The notes beneath the pieces were generated by a model that saw only the letters and a program-made list of their open reading frames with translations, was not told the origin of the DNA and ran no database searches. Positions 50,143 to 57,504 of a stretch of DNA of 64,000 bases are shown here, in pieces. The translations under genes were made by a program, and so were the position numbers. This DNA comes from a virus: positions 1 through 64,000 of the IMG/VR virus record IMGVR_UViG_3300023184_000079; one strand, written 5' to 3'. The stretch's first letter is position 1, and the number at the start of each line of letters is the position of its first letter.

Positions 50143-51063
50143 TTACTGCTTTTCGATTTTCTTCTGAGCCTTGGCCTTGGCTTCGGCGGCGACGGCTTCA
50201 GGCGTGGTCCCAATCTTCTGAGCGATTGCCGACACAACCCAAGCCTCGTTTTCGACGGTCCACGCCCGATCCGTCAGGGCGTAGTCCGAATCCCAAGCGT
50301 GAGCATCGCTGACCTCGCGGAGCCAAGTCTTGGCCTGAGCCAGCGTCGTGATCTGCTCCTTGCGGGTGTACTCTCCGCGCTCCGTCATCTGAGGAGCGCC
50401 GTGCAGCGTAGTGGTCGAACCATCGGGCAGGAGCGCCTTTTCCAACTTCTTGGCGAGCCGCTCTGCCTTGCAGCGGGCGGCCTCTTCGCGCGCCGCGATC
50501 TTTGCGACCGGCAAACCATCCGTCCACTCGGTCGGGGCCGACGGGTAGCAGACGGAGCAAAGCACCTTGCCCCAGTCAGCGACGGCCTCTGCCTCAGTCC
50601 TGTCGCTGAGGTGGGTGAGCCACTGGTAGTCGGTCGTGTCGTAACACGTCGAGCAGTGCATCGACTCGTGGATGTGGCCGTTGGTGTTCGTGACAAAAAA
50701 GTAGCGCGACCACCTCCATTCGTACCACACTATGTGCAGTTCAGTCTGTTCTGCGCGGAGGGCGCTCATTTCGTCTGCCATGACGCGGTACTTGGCGGCG
50801 GCACTCTGCCGCCAAGAATCGGCAGACGATTCGCAGGTTGCGACGGCCTCGGCGAACGTCATCTGCCATTGGCGCTCGGGGCGTCGGCCATACGTGTCGG
50901 TACGCTCGGGCGCGACTTTCTTGTCCCCGGCGCAATCGTGGATCTGGTCGGCCTGCCAACCCATCGTCTGGGTGAGCCGGTACTGCATCTCTGCAAGTTC
51001 TGCGAGTCGCGTGTCGATTTCTACGATGCGCTCGCGAGTCGGTTTTGTGGTGAGTGTGCTCAT
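50143..51063 (-). CDS. Conserved actinophage-type protein with Cys/His site
   Basis: 306 residues from leaderless ATG 51063. Two coiled-coil stretches (residues 1-35 and about 205-240) flank a central domain 'RYFFVTNTNGHIHESMHCSTCYDTTDYQWLTHLS ' (split here for length) and 'GKVLCSVCYPSAPTEW'. The pattern 'N..GH.H....C.TC....T...WL..LS ... C..CFPSAP.EW' recurs in actinobacteriophage proteins of unknown function; the HxH/CxxC/CxxC residues look metal-binding. Confidence 0.6.
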   Translation of the reverse strand: MSTLTTKPTRERIVEIDTRLAELAEMQYRLTQTMGWQADQIHDCAGDKKVAPERTDTYGRRPERQWQMTFAEAVATCESSADSWRQSAAAKYRVMADEMSALRAEQTELHIVWYEWRWSRYFFVTNTNGHIHESMHCSTCYDTTDYQWLTHLSDRTEAEAVADWGKVLCSVCYPSAPTEWTDGLPVAKIAAREEAARCKAERLAKKLEKALLPDGSTTTLHGAPQMTERGEYTRKEQITTLAQAKTWLREVSDAHAWDSDYALTDRAWTVENEAWVVSAIAQKIGTTPEAVAAEAKAKAQKKIEKQ

Positions 51064-51065
51064 GT

Positions 51066-51257
51066 CTAAAGACTACTACCTTTCGGGTCGGATGTCAAGT
51101 TGAGATTGTGTTTAGTGATTTTTGCAGTTTTTCGGCGGTAGTGATTTATTGCTTTTTTCTTGCTGGCGAACCAACGTTCGCTTATCACTTCGCCGCCGCC
51201 GTCGCACAGGCGCACGACGTAAACGTCGTCAATGCGTAACACCTGATACACCCTCAC
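51066..51257 (-). CDS. Small basic protein ending inside a promoter
   Basis: 63 residues from GTG 51257 (GTGA overlap). Beta-rich core (MRVYQVLRIDDVYVVRLC). The last 14 residues, HNLNLTSDPKGSSL, are encoded by the promoter of the next gene; the stop TAG lies between its -10 and the ATG. Gene 55900 ends almost identically. Confidence 0.55.
   Translation of the reverse strand: MRVYQVLRIDDVYVVRLCDGGGEVISERWFASKKKAINHYRRKTAKITKHNLNLTSDPKGSSL
51070..51098 (-). promoter_or_regulatory. Leaderless promoter of gene 50143
   Basis: TTGACA (51093-51098), N17, TAGTCT (51070-51075), 6 nt to ATG. The promoter lies within the coding end of gene 51066. Confidence 0.85.
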
Positions 51258-52054
51258 CCCACCATCGTCATGGGGTGAGGGACCGGCACGGTGTTGGGCT
51301 TGCGAATCGCCTCAATCGCAGCAAGGGTCGCTTGCGCCTCCTCCGTCCACGCCTTCTGCGCCGCCGTAACCCTCTCCGGGGCGTCAGCGGTGATGCGGAA
51401 CAGATCGCCGCCAACAGCCACGCCGTTGGTGGTGCCCACCATGATGCGGGGATTCTTGCGCCACACCGGTAGCGTCCAGCCCGTGTTCGGCAGCGTCAGG
51501 CTGCCCACGGTGTCGTGCAGACCCTCGTTCTTGCGAGCCTCCACCTCCCACGGCAGGCTTTCGTACCGCGCGTGAGCAGCGCCGGAACGCTGCGTGCTCT
51601 TGGCACGGCTGTCGCGGAGCGCCGTCTGGTACTTCTTGTGGAACAGGGGGTCTCGCTCCGCCTGCGCCGCGTGGGTCAACTCATGCCACAGGACGCGGGA
51701 CGCCTGATCGTCGGTCAGCCGCGCGCTGACGGTGATGTAGTGATAGGTCGTGACAGGCTCGGCAGCCGCGTTCAGTTGGCATCCCAACCTCGTACCCTTG
51801 TACGCACCCAGCAGGCGCACGCCCTTGGAGCGGCGGACGTAGACCGGGCGAACAAGACCGAAGTGCTTGACGGCAGCGGCGAGCATGTCGTCGTCCAAGC
51901 GCCACGGGGCGCTGTTGCCAGACTTCGCGCGCTGGCGGTTGTCGCGGCAGTCGGGGCACTTGGTGACGGGCCGACCGCGCTTGCCGGTCAACTGAATCAC
52001 GTTAGTGCAGCCGTCGGTCGCGCAGGTCTTGGTGGTGTCGGTGGTGGTGTTCAT
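51254..52054 (-). CDS. Zinc metallopeptidase-like protein (zincin)
   Basis: 266 residues; the leaderless promoter fixes the start at ATG 52054 rather than an upstream in-frame ATG. N-terminal zinc/hook module (CATDGC...GKRGRP...CPDC, 11-36). HELTH at 124-128 with a likely third ligand in 'PWEVEARKNE' (about E170) is a zincin active site resembling SprT-like phage peptidases. It could process phage or host proteins. AT-hook-like GRP suggests DNA association. Confidence 0.7.
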   Translation of the reverse strand: MNTTTDTTKTCATDGCTNVIQLTGKRGRPVTKCPDCRDNRQRAKSGNSAPWRLDDDMLAAAVKHFGLVRPVYVRRSKGVRLLGAYKGTRLGCQLNAAAEPVTTYHYITVSARLTDDQASRVLWHELTHAAQAERDPLFHKKYQTALRDSRAKSTQRSGAAHARYESLPWEVEARKNEGLHDTVGSLTLPNTGWTLPVWRKNPRIMVGTTNGVAVGGDLFRITADAPERVTAAQKAWTEEAQATLAAIEAIRKPNTVPVPHPMTMVG

Positions 52055-52061
52055 AAAAGTG

Positions 52062-52090
52062 ATCTTACTACCTTTCGGTCGGGATGTCAA
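52062..52090 (-). promoter_or_regulatory. Leaderless promoter of the zincin gene
   Basis: TTGACA (52085-52090), N17, TAAGAT (52062-52067), 7 nt to ATG 52054. Confidence 0.8.
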
Positions 52091-52409
52091 GGGGATTTGT
52101 GTTACGATTGCGTTTGGCTACAGTCGCAATGACATCGCGCATCGTGTCGGCGGAAGCGATCAGAGTACCATCGGACCACGCCTCCCAGCCGTAGTGCTCG
52201 CAGGAGCCGCGACCCGCCGAATAACCGGGCCACGTCGTCTTGTAAACGACGACGGGCAGCAGGTCCGCCTTGGGCACGTAGGCGATGCGCGACGAAAGAC
52301 TGCCCAGCATAGTCTCCTTCTTTCCGGGGTAAGCCTGAGCCACCCCCCATTCGGCCTGCTTCCACGCCTTCCGGTCGGAGAGGTCAGTAGTGATGGTGTC
52401 GTTGTTCAT
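52068..52409 (-). CDS. Unknown protein ending inside a promoter
   Basis: 113 residues from leaderless ATG 52409. Trp/Tyr-rich centre (TTWPGYSAGRGSCEHYGWEA). The C-terminal residues NTNPLDIPTER are encoded by the downstream promoter (-35 and spacer), and the stop TAG is part of the spacer end. Confidence 0.5.
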   Translation of the reverse strand: MNNDTITTDLSDRKAWKQAEWGVAQAYPGKKETMLGSLSSRIAYVPKADLLPVVVYKTTWPGYSAGRGSCEHYGWEAWSDGTLIASADTMRDVIATVAKRNRNTNPLDIPTER

Positions 52410-52415
52410 GTCTAC

Positions 52416-52444
52416 AGACTACATTCTTTCGGGTTGAATGTCAA
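52416..52444 (-). promoter_or_regulatory. Leaderless promoter of gene 52068
   Basis: TTGACA (52439-52444), N17, TAGTCT (52416-52421), 6 nt to ATG. Confidence 0.85.
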
Positions 52445-52467
52445 GGGGATTTGTGTTACGATTGCGT

Positions 52468-52794
52468 TTACCGCGCCGGAGCCGCGCAGAAGCGGCCCGT
52501 GGTCCGGCAGCGCCAGCAGACGCGCTTGCCACAGCCGCAGGTGCAGAGGGTGCCGGAGCGGTCGTAGACAGCGGCGCAGCCGCCGACGACGTGCGCGCCT
52601 TGCTCGCGCATGGCATGGCCGATGCGCTTGATGGCCGTCTTACGGTCTAGCGCAGCGAGAGCCTGCACGTCCGCCGTGGGGCGGCGCTTGACCGGGCTAG
52701 CCGTGTGGATACGGAAGGTCGTCGGGTCTGCTGCCAACGCAAGTGCGCGGTGGGAGAAGCCGGAGCCGGGGCGGTTGGTGTTCTTGATCTTCAT
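52468..52794 (-). CDS. Small zinc-binding protein, unknown
   Basis: 108 residues from leaderless ATG 52794. A basic N-terminal half and a cysteine cluster near the end (CTCGCGKRVCWRC...FCAAP), probably a zinc ribbon. Confidence 0.5.
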   Translation of the reverse strand: MKIKNTNRPGSGFSHRALALAADPTTFRIHTASPVKRRPTADVQALAALDRKTAIKRIGHAMREQGAHVVGGCAAVYDRSGTLCTCGCGKRVCWRCRTTGRFCAAPAR

Positions 52795-52800
52795 ACTTAG

Positions 52801-52829
52801 AGACTACTACATTTTGGGTCAGATGTCAA
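52801..52829 (-). promoter_or_regulatory. Leaderless promoter of gene 52468
   Basis: TTGACA (52824-52829), N17, TAGTCT (52801-52806), 6 nt to ATG. Confidence 0.85.
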
Positions 52830-52853
52830 GAGGTCATAACATAAACTCAACAC

Positions 52854-52882
52854 TTGACAAATGCCCGATTCTTTGCTACAGT
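52854..52882 (+). promoter_or_regulatory. Plus-strand promoter facing into the array
   Basis: TTGACA (52854-52859), N17, TACAGT (52877-52882). An ATG lies 7 nt further (52890), opening a 13-codon frame (MKRVRLKKSIYTN, 52890-52931). It points against the surrounding genes. Confidence 0.5.
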
Positions 52883-52930
52883 GTGTATAATGAAGAGAGT
52901 GCGCCTAAAAAAGTCGATTTATACAAACTA

Positions 52931-52964
52931 AAAAAAAAAGAAGGGCGGAGCCGAAGCCCCGCCC
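52931..52964 (-). terminator. Rho-independent terminator after gene 52978
   Basis: GC-rich stem (GGGCGGGGC / GCTCCGCCC on the minus strand, TTCG loop) followed by a T run of ten with one C. The only typical strong terminator in the small-gene array. Confidence 0.8.
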
Positions 52965-52977
52965 CTCCGTCCAATCG

Positions 52978-53490
52978 TTACACCCGGTTCGCGCACACCG
53001 GGCCGATGCCCCGGTCAATGGACTCGGGATCGGTCAGAGTGCGACCGCAGATCGCGCAGACCCCGAAGCGGGCACCAAACTCCTGCGCCTGCTGCATCGT
53101 GATGCGGTTAGCCAGCGACAGGAGTCGCACGGCACCGGGCGCGTACTCCCATCCCAACACATCAGTGCGTAAGACCTTGGCATACAGATTGCCGCTCGTG
53201 CGCGACCTCTGCACCTTGTACACGGCCTCCTCTCTCATGTAGCAGCCCTCCGCCAGCGGCTCCACAGCGGGAGCAGCGGCACGGGCCTCGCGGCGCACCG
53301 CCGCCAGACCAGCCTTGAGGAGGTCAATGGTGTTGGGCGGAAAAGCCACCGTCCACACCGTGGCGGCAGCCTCCAGCGTCGTCGTGATGTCGGCCTCGTC
53401 TGTCCCAAGGATGGTCAGGTGCTCGCGCAGAAGGTCGCTGGCAAACTTGACCTGCGCGGGAGAGGCGGGGCGGGTGCGGGTGTTGTTCAT
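52978..53490 (-). CDS. DUF6011-type zinc protein
   Basis: 170 residues from leaderless ATG 53490. The C-terminus 'CAICGRTLTDPESIDRGIGP' followed by VCANRV is the DUF6011-type zinc motif common in actinobacteria and their phages. 'YKVQRSRTSGNLYAKVL' and 'ANRITMQQAQEFGARFG' belong to the usual preceding domain. The N-terminal 60 residues are helical. Function unknown. Confidence 0.75.
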   Translation of the reverse strand: MNNTRTRPASPAQVKFASDLLREHLTILGTDEADITTTLEAAATVWTVAFPPNTIDLLKAGLAAVRREARAAAPAVEPLAEGCYMREEAVYKVQRSRTSGNLYAKVLRTDVLGWEYAPGAVRLLSLANRITMQQAQEFGARFGVCAICGRTLTDPESIDRGIGPVCANRV

Positions 53491-53496
53491 GTCTGT

Positions 53497-53525
53497 AGAC
53501 TATCTACTCTCTGTGAGAATGTCAA
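53497..53525 (-). promoter_or_regulatory. Leaderless promoter of gene 52978
   Basis: TTGACA (53520-53525), N17, TAGTCT (53497-53502), 6 nt to ATG. Confidence 0.85.
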
Positions 53526-53559
53526 GGTGATTCATGTTAGGATTGTGTTTACTCTGCTA

Positions 53560-53576
53560 GGGCGGCGGAGCCGCCC
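53560..53576 (-). terminator. Repeated GC hairpin after gene 53594
   Basis: 7-bp stem GGGCGGC/GCCGCCC with a 3-nt loop within a segment (GGGCGGCGGAGCCGCC then CCGCGCG) that recurs at 55250. No T run; probably an RNA 3' end or pause element before the next promoter. Confidence 0.5.
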
Positions 53577-53593
53577 CGCGCGGGGGGTCAGGG

Positions 53594-53962
53594 TCAGGCG
53601 ACCCTTGCGACCGCCCAGACGTACTCCGCAGCCTCGTCTCGCGTCCAGCCCCGAGCGGCGTACTCCGGGGCGAAGCGGTCGTCGTCGTCTAGCCCGTCGA
53701 TCTGCCACAGGCTGTCCGCCAGAGTCAGCCCCGACAAGCCAGCCGTGTCCTCGTCGTGACAGACCGCGAGGGTGGCGGAGTCGTACCAGCCGTTTTGCGA
53801 CACGCCGGGGCAACCGGACAGCGCCTGCAGGGCAGAGATGAGGCTGCCGCCGAACAGGAAGTCTGCGACCTCCTGAGCCGTGACGGCAAAGCCGGTGATC
53901 TTAGACTGACAGGCGGTGCCGACGTAGTGGGCCACGTCGGCAGGCTGCATATACTTGCTCAT
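53594..53962 (-). CDS. Unknown protein
   Basis: 122 residues, acidic with Ala-rich helices (AQEVADFLFGGSLISALQAL). ATGA overlap with the gene before. Three-gene unit with 53959 and 54279. Confidence 0.5.
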   Translation of the reverse strand: MSKYMQPADVAHYVGTACQSKITGFAVTAQEVADFLFGGSLISALQALSGCPGVSQNGWYDSATLAVCHDEDTAGLSGLTLADSLWQIDGLDDDDRFAPEYAARGWTRDEAAEYVWAVARVA

Positions 53963-54282
53963 GCTGTCTGCTCCTTGGTTGCGTAAGCGATTGCGGCAAG
54001 TGCCGCACGCTTGGTATCAAACACATCGCTTAGTCCGTAGCCGACTGCTCGGTCGCCGGTCGTGGTGTCCAAGATGTACCAGTCAAAACGCTCCACGTCG
54101 TGCCACGAGTGACAGCCTCGTCCGCTGATCTTGCCTGCGACGATCCGGTTGCCGTCAATGTTGGTTAGCCAGCGGAATCGGCGCTCGTTGCGATGTAGTG
54201 TCTCGCACTTCTCGTGTTCGCATGGGGTAGACCACTCGTTGCGATCAGGGACGTATCGGTTTGTGGTGGTGGTTATGCTCAT
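53959..54282 (-). CDS. Unknown protein
   Basis: 107 residues with a Cys/His-rich start (CEHEKCETLHRNERRFRWL) and a beta-rich centre (RFDWYILDTTTGDRAVGYGL). ATGA overlaps on both sides. Confidence 0.5.
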   Translation of the reverse strand: MSITTTTNRYVPDRNEWSTPCEHEKCETLHRNERRFRWLTNIDGNRIVAGKISGRGCHSWHDVERFDWYILDTTTGDRAVGYGLSDVFDTKRAALAAIAYATKEQTA

Positions 54283-54566
54283 GCCGTCACCTCCACCGCA
54301 ACCCAGATGCCGTCGGAGCGGTAGGTGAAGGTCTGCCCGTCGTGGAAGGCGGCGATGCGGCTGCGAATGCCGCGCAGGCGCTTCACTTCGGCGGCGACGT
54401 AGGCGCGAGGGGTCAGGTAGCGGTAGCCGTCGAAGATCTCGTTGTCGTCGCGGTGGCGGAAGGCGTAGGCAATATGAGCCTCGCTGATCTCCGCGTACAT
54501 GGCGTCAGTCTCCGCGTCCGCCGCGTTGTAGGTGATGGTGTTGTTGTCGTTCATGCGATTGCTCAT
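54279..54566 (-). CDS. Unknown protein
   Basis: 95 residues from leaderless ATG 54566 (a second ATG is at codon 5). Helical, Ala/Asp-rich, ending in a small beta region (GQTFTYRSDGIWVAVEV). Confidence 0.5.
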   Translation of the reverse strand: MSNRMNDNNTITYNAADAETDAMYAEISEAHIAYAFRHRDDNEIFDGYRYLTPRAYVAAEVKRLRGIRSRIAAFHDGQTFTYRSDGIWVAVEVTA

Positions 54567-54572
54567 GTCTAA

Positions 54573-54601
54573 AGACTACTACCTTTCGGGTCGGATGTCA
54601 A
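54573..54601 (-). promoter_or_regulatory. Leaderless promoter of genes 54566-53594
   Basis: TTGACA (54596-54601), N17, TAGTCT (54573-54578), 6 nt to ATG. The -35 is adjacent to the stop of gene 54603. Confidence 0.85.
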
Positions 54602-54602
54602 G

Positions 54603-54872
54603 TTAAGATTGTGTTGGGCGGTAGTGATCGTCTTGGCACTCTTCGCACCACTGCTCCGGTGCTGCCATCCACGAGACGGCATTGGCCTGCGTCTCAAACT
54701 GCATGATCGTGCTGTGCTGCTCGCAGATCAGAGTCCACGGCAGGTCGGGGTCGCAAGCCTGTTCGGCGCTGCTGACCAGCACGACGAGCGTGCCCGTGCT
54801 GCGCGCGAAAGAGGCGCGGCGGAAGCCGCAGTAGGTGCGAGCCTCCGCAATCGCCTGCTGACGGGCAGTCAC
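54603..54872 (-). CDS. Unknown protein
   Basis: 89 residues from GTG 54872 (GTGA overlap). Beta-rich core (STGTLVVLVSSAEQACD), C-terminal CEECQDDH metal-type motif. Confidence 0.5.
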   Translation of the reverse strand: MTARQQAIAEARTYCGFRRASFARSTGTLVVLVSSAEQACDPDLPWTLICEQHSTIMQFETQANAVSWMAAPEQWCEECQDDHYRPTQS

Positions 54873-55180
54873 GCCCCCACCTCCCAAGCACCGTCGCGGC
54901 TGGCATTGGCGACGACGTACAGGATCGCGATGACCTCCGCCGGAGTCATGTCGGGAACGTACGCGGAGATCACATCGGCGCACCATTCGTTGCCGTCGTT
55001 GTCGTTGCCCTCGCCCCAGCCGAAGAGGGCGGCGCGGGACACGAGGCTACGGAACCGCATCGGCATGCGGTAGACGTAGCCGTCAATCTTGTTGCCAGAC
55101 GGCTGCCCTTCGACCATGCGGTCGGGGTCGCAGTCAATCAGGTGGTCAGGGTTCACGGTGTCGTACATGTCTTTGTTCAT
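54869..55180 (-). CDS. Unknown protein
   Basis: 103 residues from leaderless ATG 55180 (MNKDMYDTVNPDHLIDCDPD). Gly/Asn/Asp-rich middle and helical end. No family recognised. Confidence 0.5.
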   Translation of the reverse strand: MNKDMYDTVNPDHLIDCDPDRMVEGQPSGNKIDGYVYRMPMRFRSLVSRAALFGWGEGNDNDGNEWCADVISAYVPDMTPAEVIAILYVVANASRDGAWEVGA

Positions 55181-55186
55181 GTCTGT

Positions 55187-55215
55187 AGACTACTACCTTT
55201 CGAGTCAGATGTCAA
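55187..55215 (-). promoter_or_regulatory. Leaderless promoter of genes 55180-54603
   Basis: TTGACA (55210-55215), N17, TAGTCT (55187-55192), 6 nt to ATG. Confidence 0.85.
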
Positions 55216-55249
55216 GGGGATTTGTGTTATTTTTGTGTTTACTCTACTT

Positions 55250-55266
55250 GGGCGGCGGAGCCGCCC
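55250..55266 (-). terminator. Repeated GC hairpin after gene 55285
   Basis: Same GGGCGGC/GCCGCCC stem and flanks as at 53560, again between a gene end and the next leaderless promoter. Confidence 0.5.
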
Positions 55267-55284
55267 CGCGCGCGGGGTCAGGCC

Positions 55285-55551
55285 CTAGAGATGTCGAACG
55301 CTTGGCTCGGCGTGGTTGATCGTCACGAGATCCGTACCCGTCACGATATGCACGGAGTTGAACCTGCCGCGAGCGTTGATTTTGATATGGTTGTTTTGCT
55401 CGCGCTCGCGGTAGTAGAAACTGCGGCCATCCTGCCCCATGTACTGCCACGGCAGATGCGCTTTGGCAGGCGCGCGTGTGAGGTAGGCGGTGAGGGGCGC
55501 GAAGTCGTGCTGCGGGTCGTAGTTCATGGTGTCCTTCGGGTCGTATTCCAT
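55285..55551 (-). CDS. Unknown protein
   Basis: 88 residues from ATG 55551 (the longer in-frame start would overlap the upstream gene). Aromatic and basic (PWQYMGQDGRSFYYREREQN). No family recognised. Confidence 0.5.
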   Translation of the reverse strand: MEYDPKDTMNYDPQHDFAPLTAYLTRAPAKAHLPWQYMGQDGRSFYYREREQNNHIKINARGRFNSVHIVTGTDLVTINHAEPSVRHL

Positions 55552-55552
55552 T

Positions 55553-55897
55553 TTACTGGCAGTCGCCGCAGAGGGTCTGGGCGCCAGTCCACGCGAGGTT
55601 GTCGGTGTCGCCACAGTCGTCGCAGCAGCCGCTGCGAGGAGCCATCAGGCCAGCCGAAGGAGCAGCCGGAGTCGTCGTCCACCCATCGGTGAAGTCGAAG
55701 ATGTAGGCGACCTTGCCGTTACCGAGGTCGCGCTGGTCGAACACGTCGCCTAGCGTCACCTGCTTGAGGCCGCCGCTCTTGAGGTGGACGGTGACGTGGC
55801 TGCCAACGCCGAAGCCGTGGCCCTGACCATTCTGGACGCGGACGGCCCAGCCGTCTCCGAATCGGGTAAACGTGCCCTGCGGGTGCTTGGTGCTCAT
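55553..55897 (-). CDS. Small protein with SH3-like fold and zinc ribbon
   Basis: 114 residues from leaderless ATG 55897. The N-terminal beta region (GDGWAVRVQNGQGHGFGVGS) resembles a small barrel; the C-terminus has CCDDCGDTD...CGDC, a zinc ribbon. Possibly nucleic-acid binding. Confidence 0.5.
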   Translation of the reverse strand: MSTKHPQGTFTRFGDGWAVRVQNGQGHGFGVGSHVTVHLKSGGLKQVTLGDVFDQRDLGNGKVAYIFDFTDGWTTTPAAPSAGLMAPRSGCCDDCGDTDNLAWTGAQTLCGDCQ

Positions 55898-55899
55898 AT

Positions 55900-56142
55900 T
55901 TAGAGACTACTACCTTCCGGGTCGGATGTCAAGTTAGGATTGTGTTTAGTCACAGCAGCGAAGCGGTGATTCTCGCAAGCGGCGATGAACCGCTCGCGGG
56001 AGAAATGAACGTTGTCACGGGCGTAGGTGGCCGCGATTTCGTCGCGCACCGTCTCCCATTCGGACCGGCTGCTGATGGACCAGCGCAGGCACCGGACCGT
56101 CTCTGCCATGTCCTCGTAATGTCGCCGGGATAGCGACGACAT
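55900..56142 (-). CDS. Small protein ending inside a promoter
   Basis: 80 residues, basic and helical (RCLRWSISSRSEWETVRDEI). The last 14 residues HNPNLTSDPEGSSL are encoded by the promoter of the next gene, matching the end of gene 51066. Confidence 0.5.
   Translation of the reverse strand: MSSLSRRHYEDMAETVRCLRWSISSRSEWETVRDEIAATYARDNVHFSRERFIAACENHRFAAVTKHNPNLTSDPEGSSL
55904..55932 (-). promoter_or_regulatory. Leaderless promoter of genes 55897-55285
   Basis: TTGACA (55927-55932), N17, TAGTCT (55904-55909), 6 nt to ATG. Lies inside the coding end of gene 55900. Confidence 0.85.
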
Positions 56143-56501
56143 TAGAGGCGCTCCAGCAGCAGGCGGACCTGCGGGTCAACAGCCACAGCGTTGAGCGCAA
56201 TCCAGTCGCTGTCAGACTCCGACAGATCCAGCGTGTAGTCGGAGGCGATGGCGATGCCGCCGAGGTCCGGGTGCTGCTCAACCGTCACAAAGCGAACGCG
56301 GTAGGTGCTGTGGTCAAGCCCGTGGGAGTCGCAGCCGCGACCGACCAACGTCTCCACAGCCGACCGCAGGGCGGCAAACGTGGTGCCGCGATTGGCGACC
56401 TCAGCAATGGCCGTCTGCATACCACGGCTCATCACCTTGGCGGCTTCAGCGTCCTCTAGGGCTTTGTCGCGCTTGCTCTGGCTCTGATGATTGGCGCTCA
56501 C
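56142..56501 (-). CDS. Unknown protein
   Basis: 119 residues from GTG 56501. Helical N-terminal half, beta-rich C-terminal half (YRVRFVTVEQHPDLGGIAIA). Overlaps the next start by one base. Confidence 0.5.
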   Translation of the reverse strand: MSANHQSQSKRDKALEDAEAAKVMSRGMQTAIAEVANRGTTFAALRSAVETLVGRGCDSHGLDHSTYRVRFVTVEQHPDLGGIAIASDYTLDLSESDSDWIALNAVAVDPQVRLLLERL

Positions 56502-56503
56502 GC

Positions 56504-56806
56504 CTACACCCCCGTTCCGAAATCGACGTTCTCAAAGCAGGAGGCGCGGTAGGCGACTTCGCCGATCTGGTCGCAGTAGACGCCGAAGACCTCGCCGTGA
56601 ATGAAGGTCTGGGTGTCGCGCTTGAAGGTGCGGCGGACGTTGTAAAGGTCGTTTTCGATGGTGATCTCAACGCGGTAGCCCTTCCCGGCAGGGAGAATGA
56701 ACGTGTCGTCTTGGACGAACCAACGTCCGCCGCTGATGGCGAGAAGGTTGCTCCATCCGATCTGGCGCTCAATCGTGCAGGCTTCTGGCTTCGTCAAAAT
56801 GCTCAT
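56504..56806 (-). CDS. Unknown protein
   Basis: 100 residues from ATG 56806 (ATGA overlap, GGAGGTG upstream). Beta-rich (GYRVEITIENDLYNVRRTFK). No family recognised. Confidence 0.5.
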   Translation of the reverse strand: MSILTKPEACTIERQIGWSNLLAISGGRWFVQDDTFILPAGKGYRVEITIENDLYNVRRTFKRDTQTFIHGEVFGVYCDQIGEVAYRASCFENVDFGTGV

Positions 56807-57129
56807 GCCGTCACCTCCTCGCTGCACCACTGGCAGACGCACTGGATGTCGGCAGGCACGGTCTGGTCAAGGCGCGCGACAACGGTGGCGGGATCAATGC
56901 CGATGCCGCGCAGCCAGTGCGCCTGATCGTCTCGCTTGAAGGCGAGGCGCGCGGCCAAGTTGATCTCGCGCGTCAGCGCGCCCGAATGCGTGGTGCCGGT
57001 CAGCGTGGCGATCTGGCGCTTGCAGCGGACGAGCCTGCTCACGATGTCGTGGTAGGCAACAACGGCCTGCGCGACGTGGAGGAGATTCTCCGGGGCGATG
57101 GTGATGTTCGTGCTCTCGGTCTGGTTCAT
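56803..57129 (-). CDS. Helical protein with CxxCxxC end, unknown
   Basis: 108 residues; the promoter fixes the start at ATG 57129 (MNQTESTNITIAPENLLHVA). Helical, with CVCQWC near the C-terminus. First gene of the leaderless array. Confidence 0.5.
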   Translation of the reverse strand: MNQTESTNITIAPENLLHVAQAVVAYHDIVSRLVRCKRQIATLTGTTHSGALTREINLAARLAFKRDDQAHWLRGIGIDPATVVARLDQTVPADIQCVCQWCSEEVTA

Positions 57130-57135
57130 AGGCAC

Positions 57136-57163
57136 AGTATACACAACTACGGTCAGATGTCAA
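57136..57163 (-). promoter_or_regulatory. Leaderless promoter at the head of the array
   Basis: TTGACA (57158-57163), N16, TATACT (57136-57141), 6 nt to ATG 57129. Confidence 0.8.
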
Positions 57164-57469
57164 GCCCCATAGGGCAGATTTTTTCTACATATTTTTCAGA
57201 GGAACGTACGCACACGCATATAGCATGGGGGCGGGGGGTCTGTCAAGTACCAACTGTCAATGCCGCCTAGCATACCCTGAACGACATGTCAAGGACTCTA
57301 ATGCCGAACTGCGGCTGTTCGGGAGAGGGGGGCCGGGTGGGTCCGGGTCCCATCAAAGACTCAGGACGGACGGTTCTGGCGACATAGCATATATACACTT
57401 ACTATGTGGCACTATGGCTGGCTGTAAGGTAGATAGGTGATGGCCGCTCCTAGCATACAGCATAGGCAA

Positions 57470-57504
57470 TGTCAAGTAAGTGAATGAGTAAGTCTTACTT
57501 GACA
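57470..57504. promoter_or_regulatory. Palindrome with two outward-facing -35 boxes
   Basis: Perfect 11-bp inverted repeat TGTCAAGTAAG / CTTACTTGACA with a 13-bp centre. Each arm contains a TTGACA pointing outward, so one dyad could control both directions. Confidence 0.6.

Noticed and set aside
50113-51069. 318-codon plus-strand frame
   Set aside because: Shadow of gene 50143, which has a promoter, conserved motifs and a matching start.
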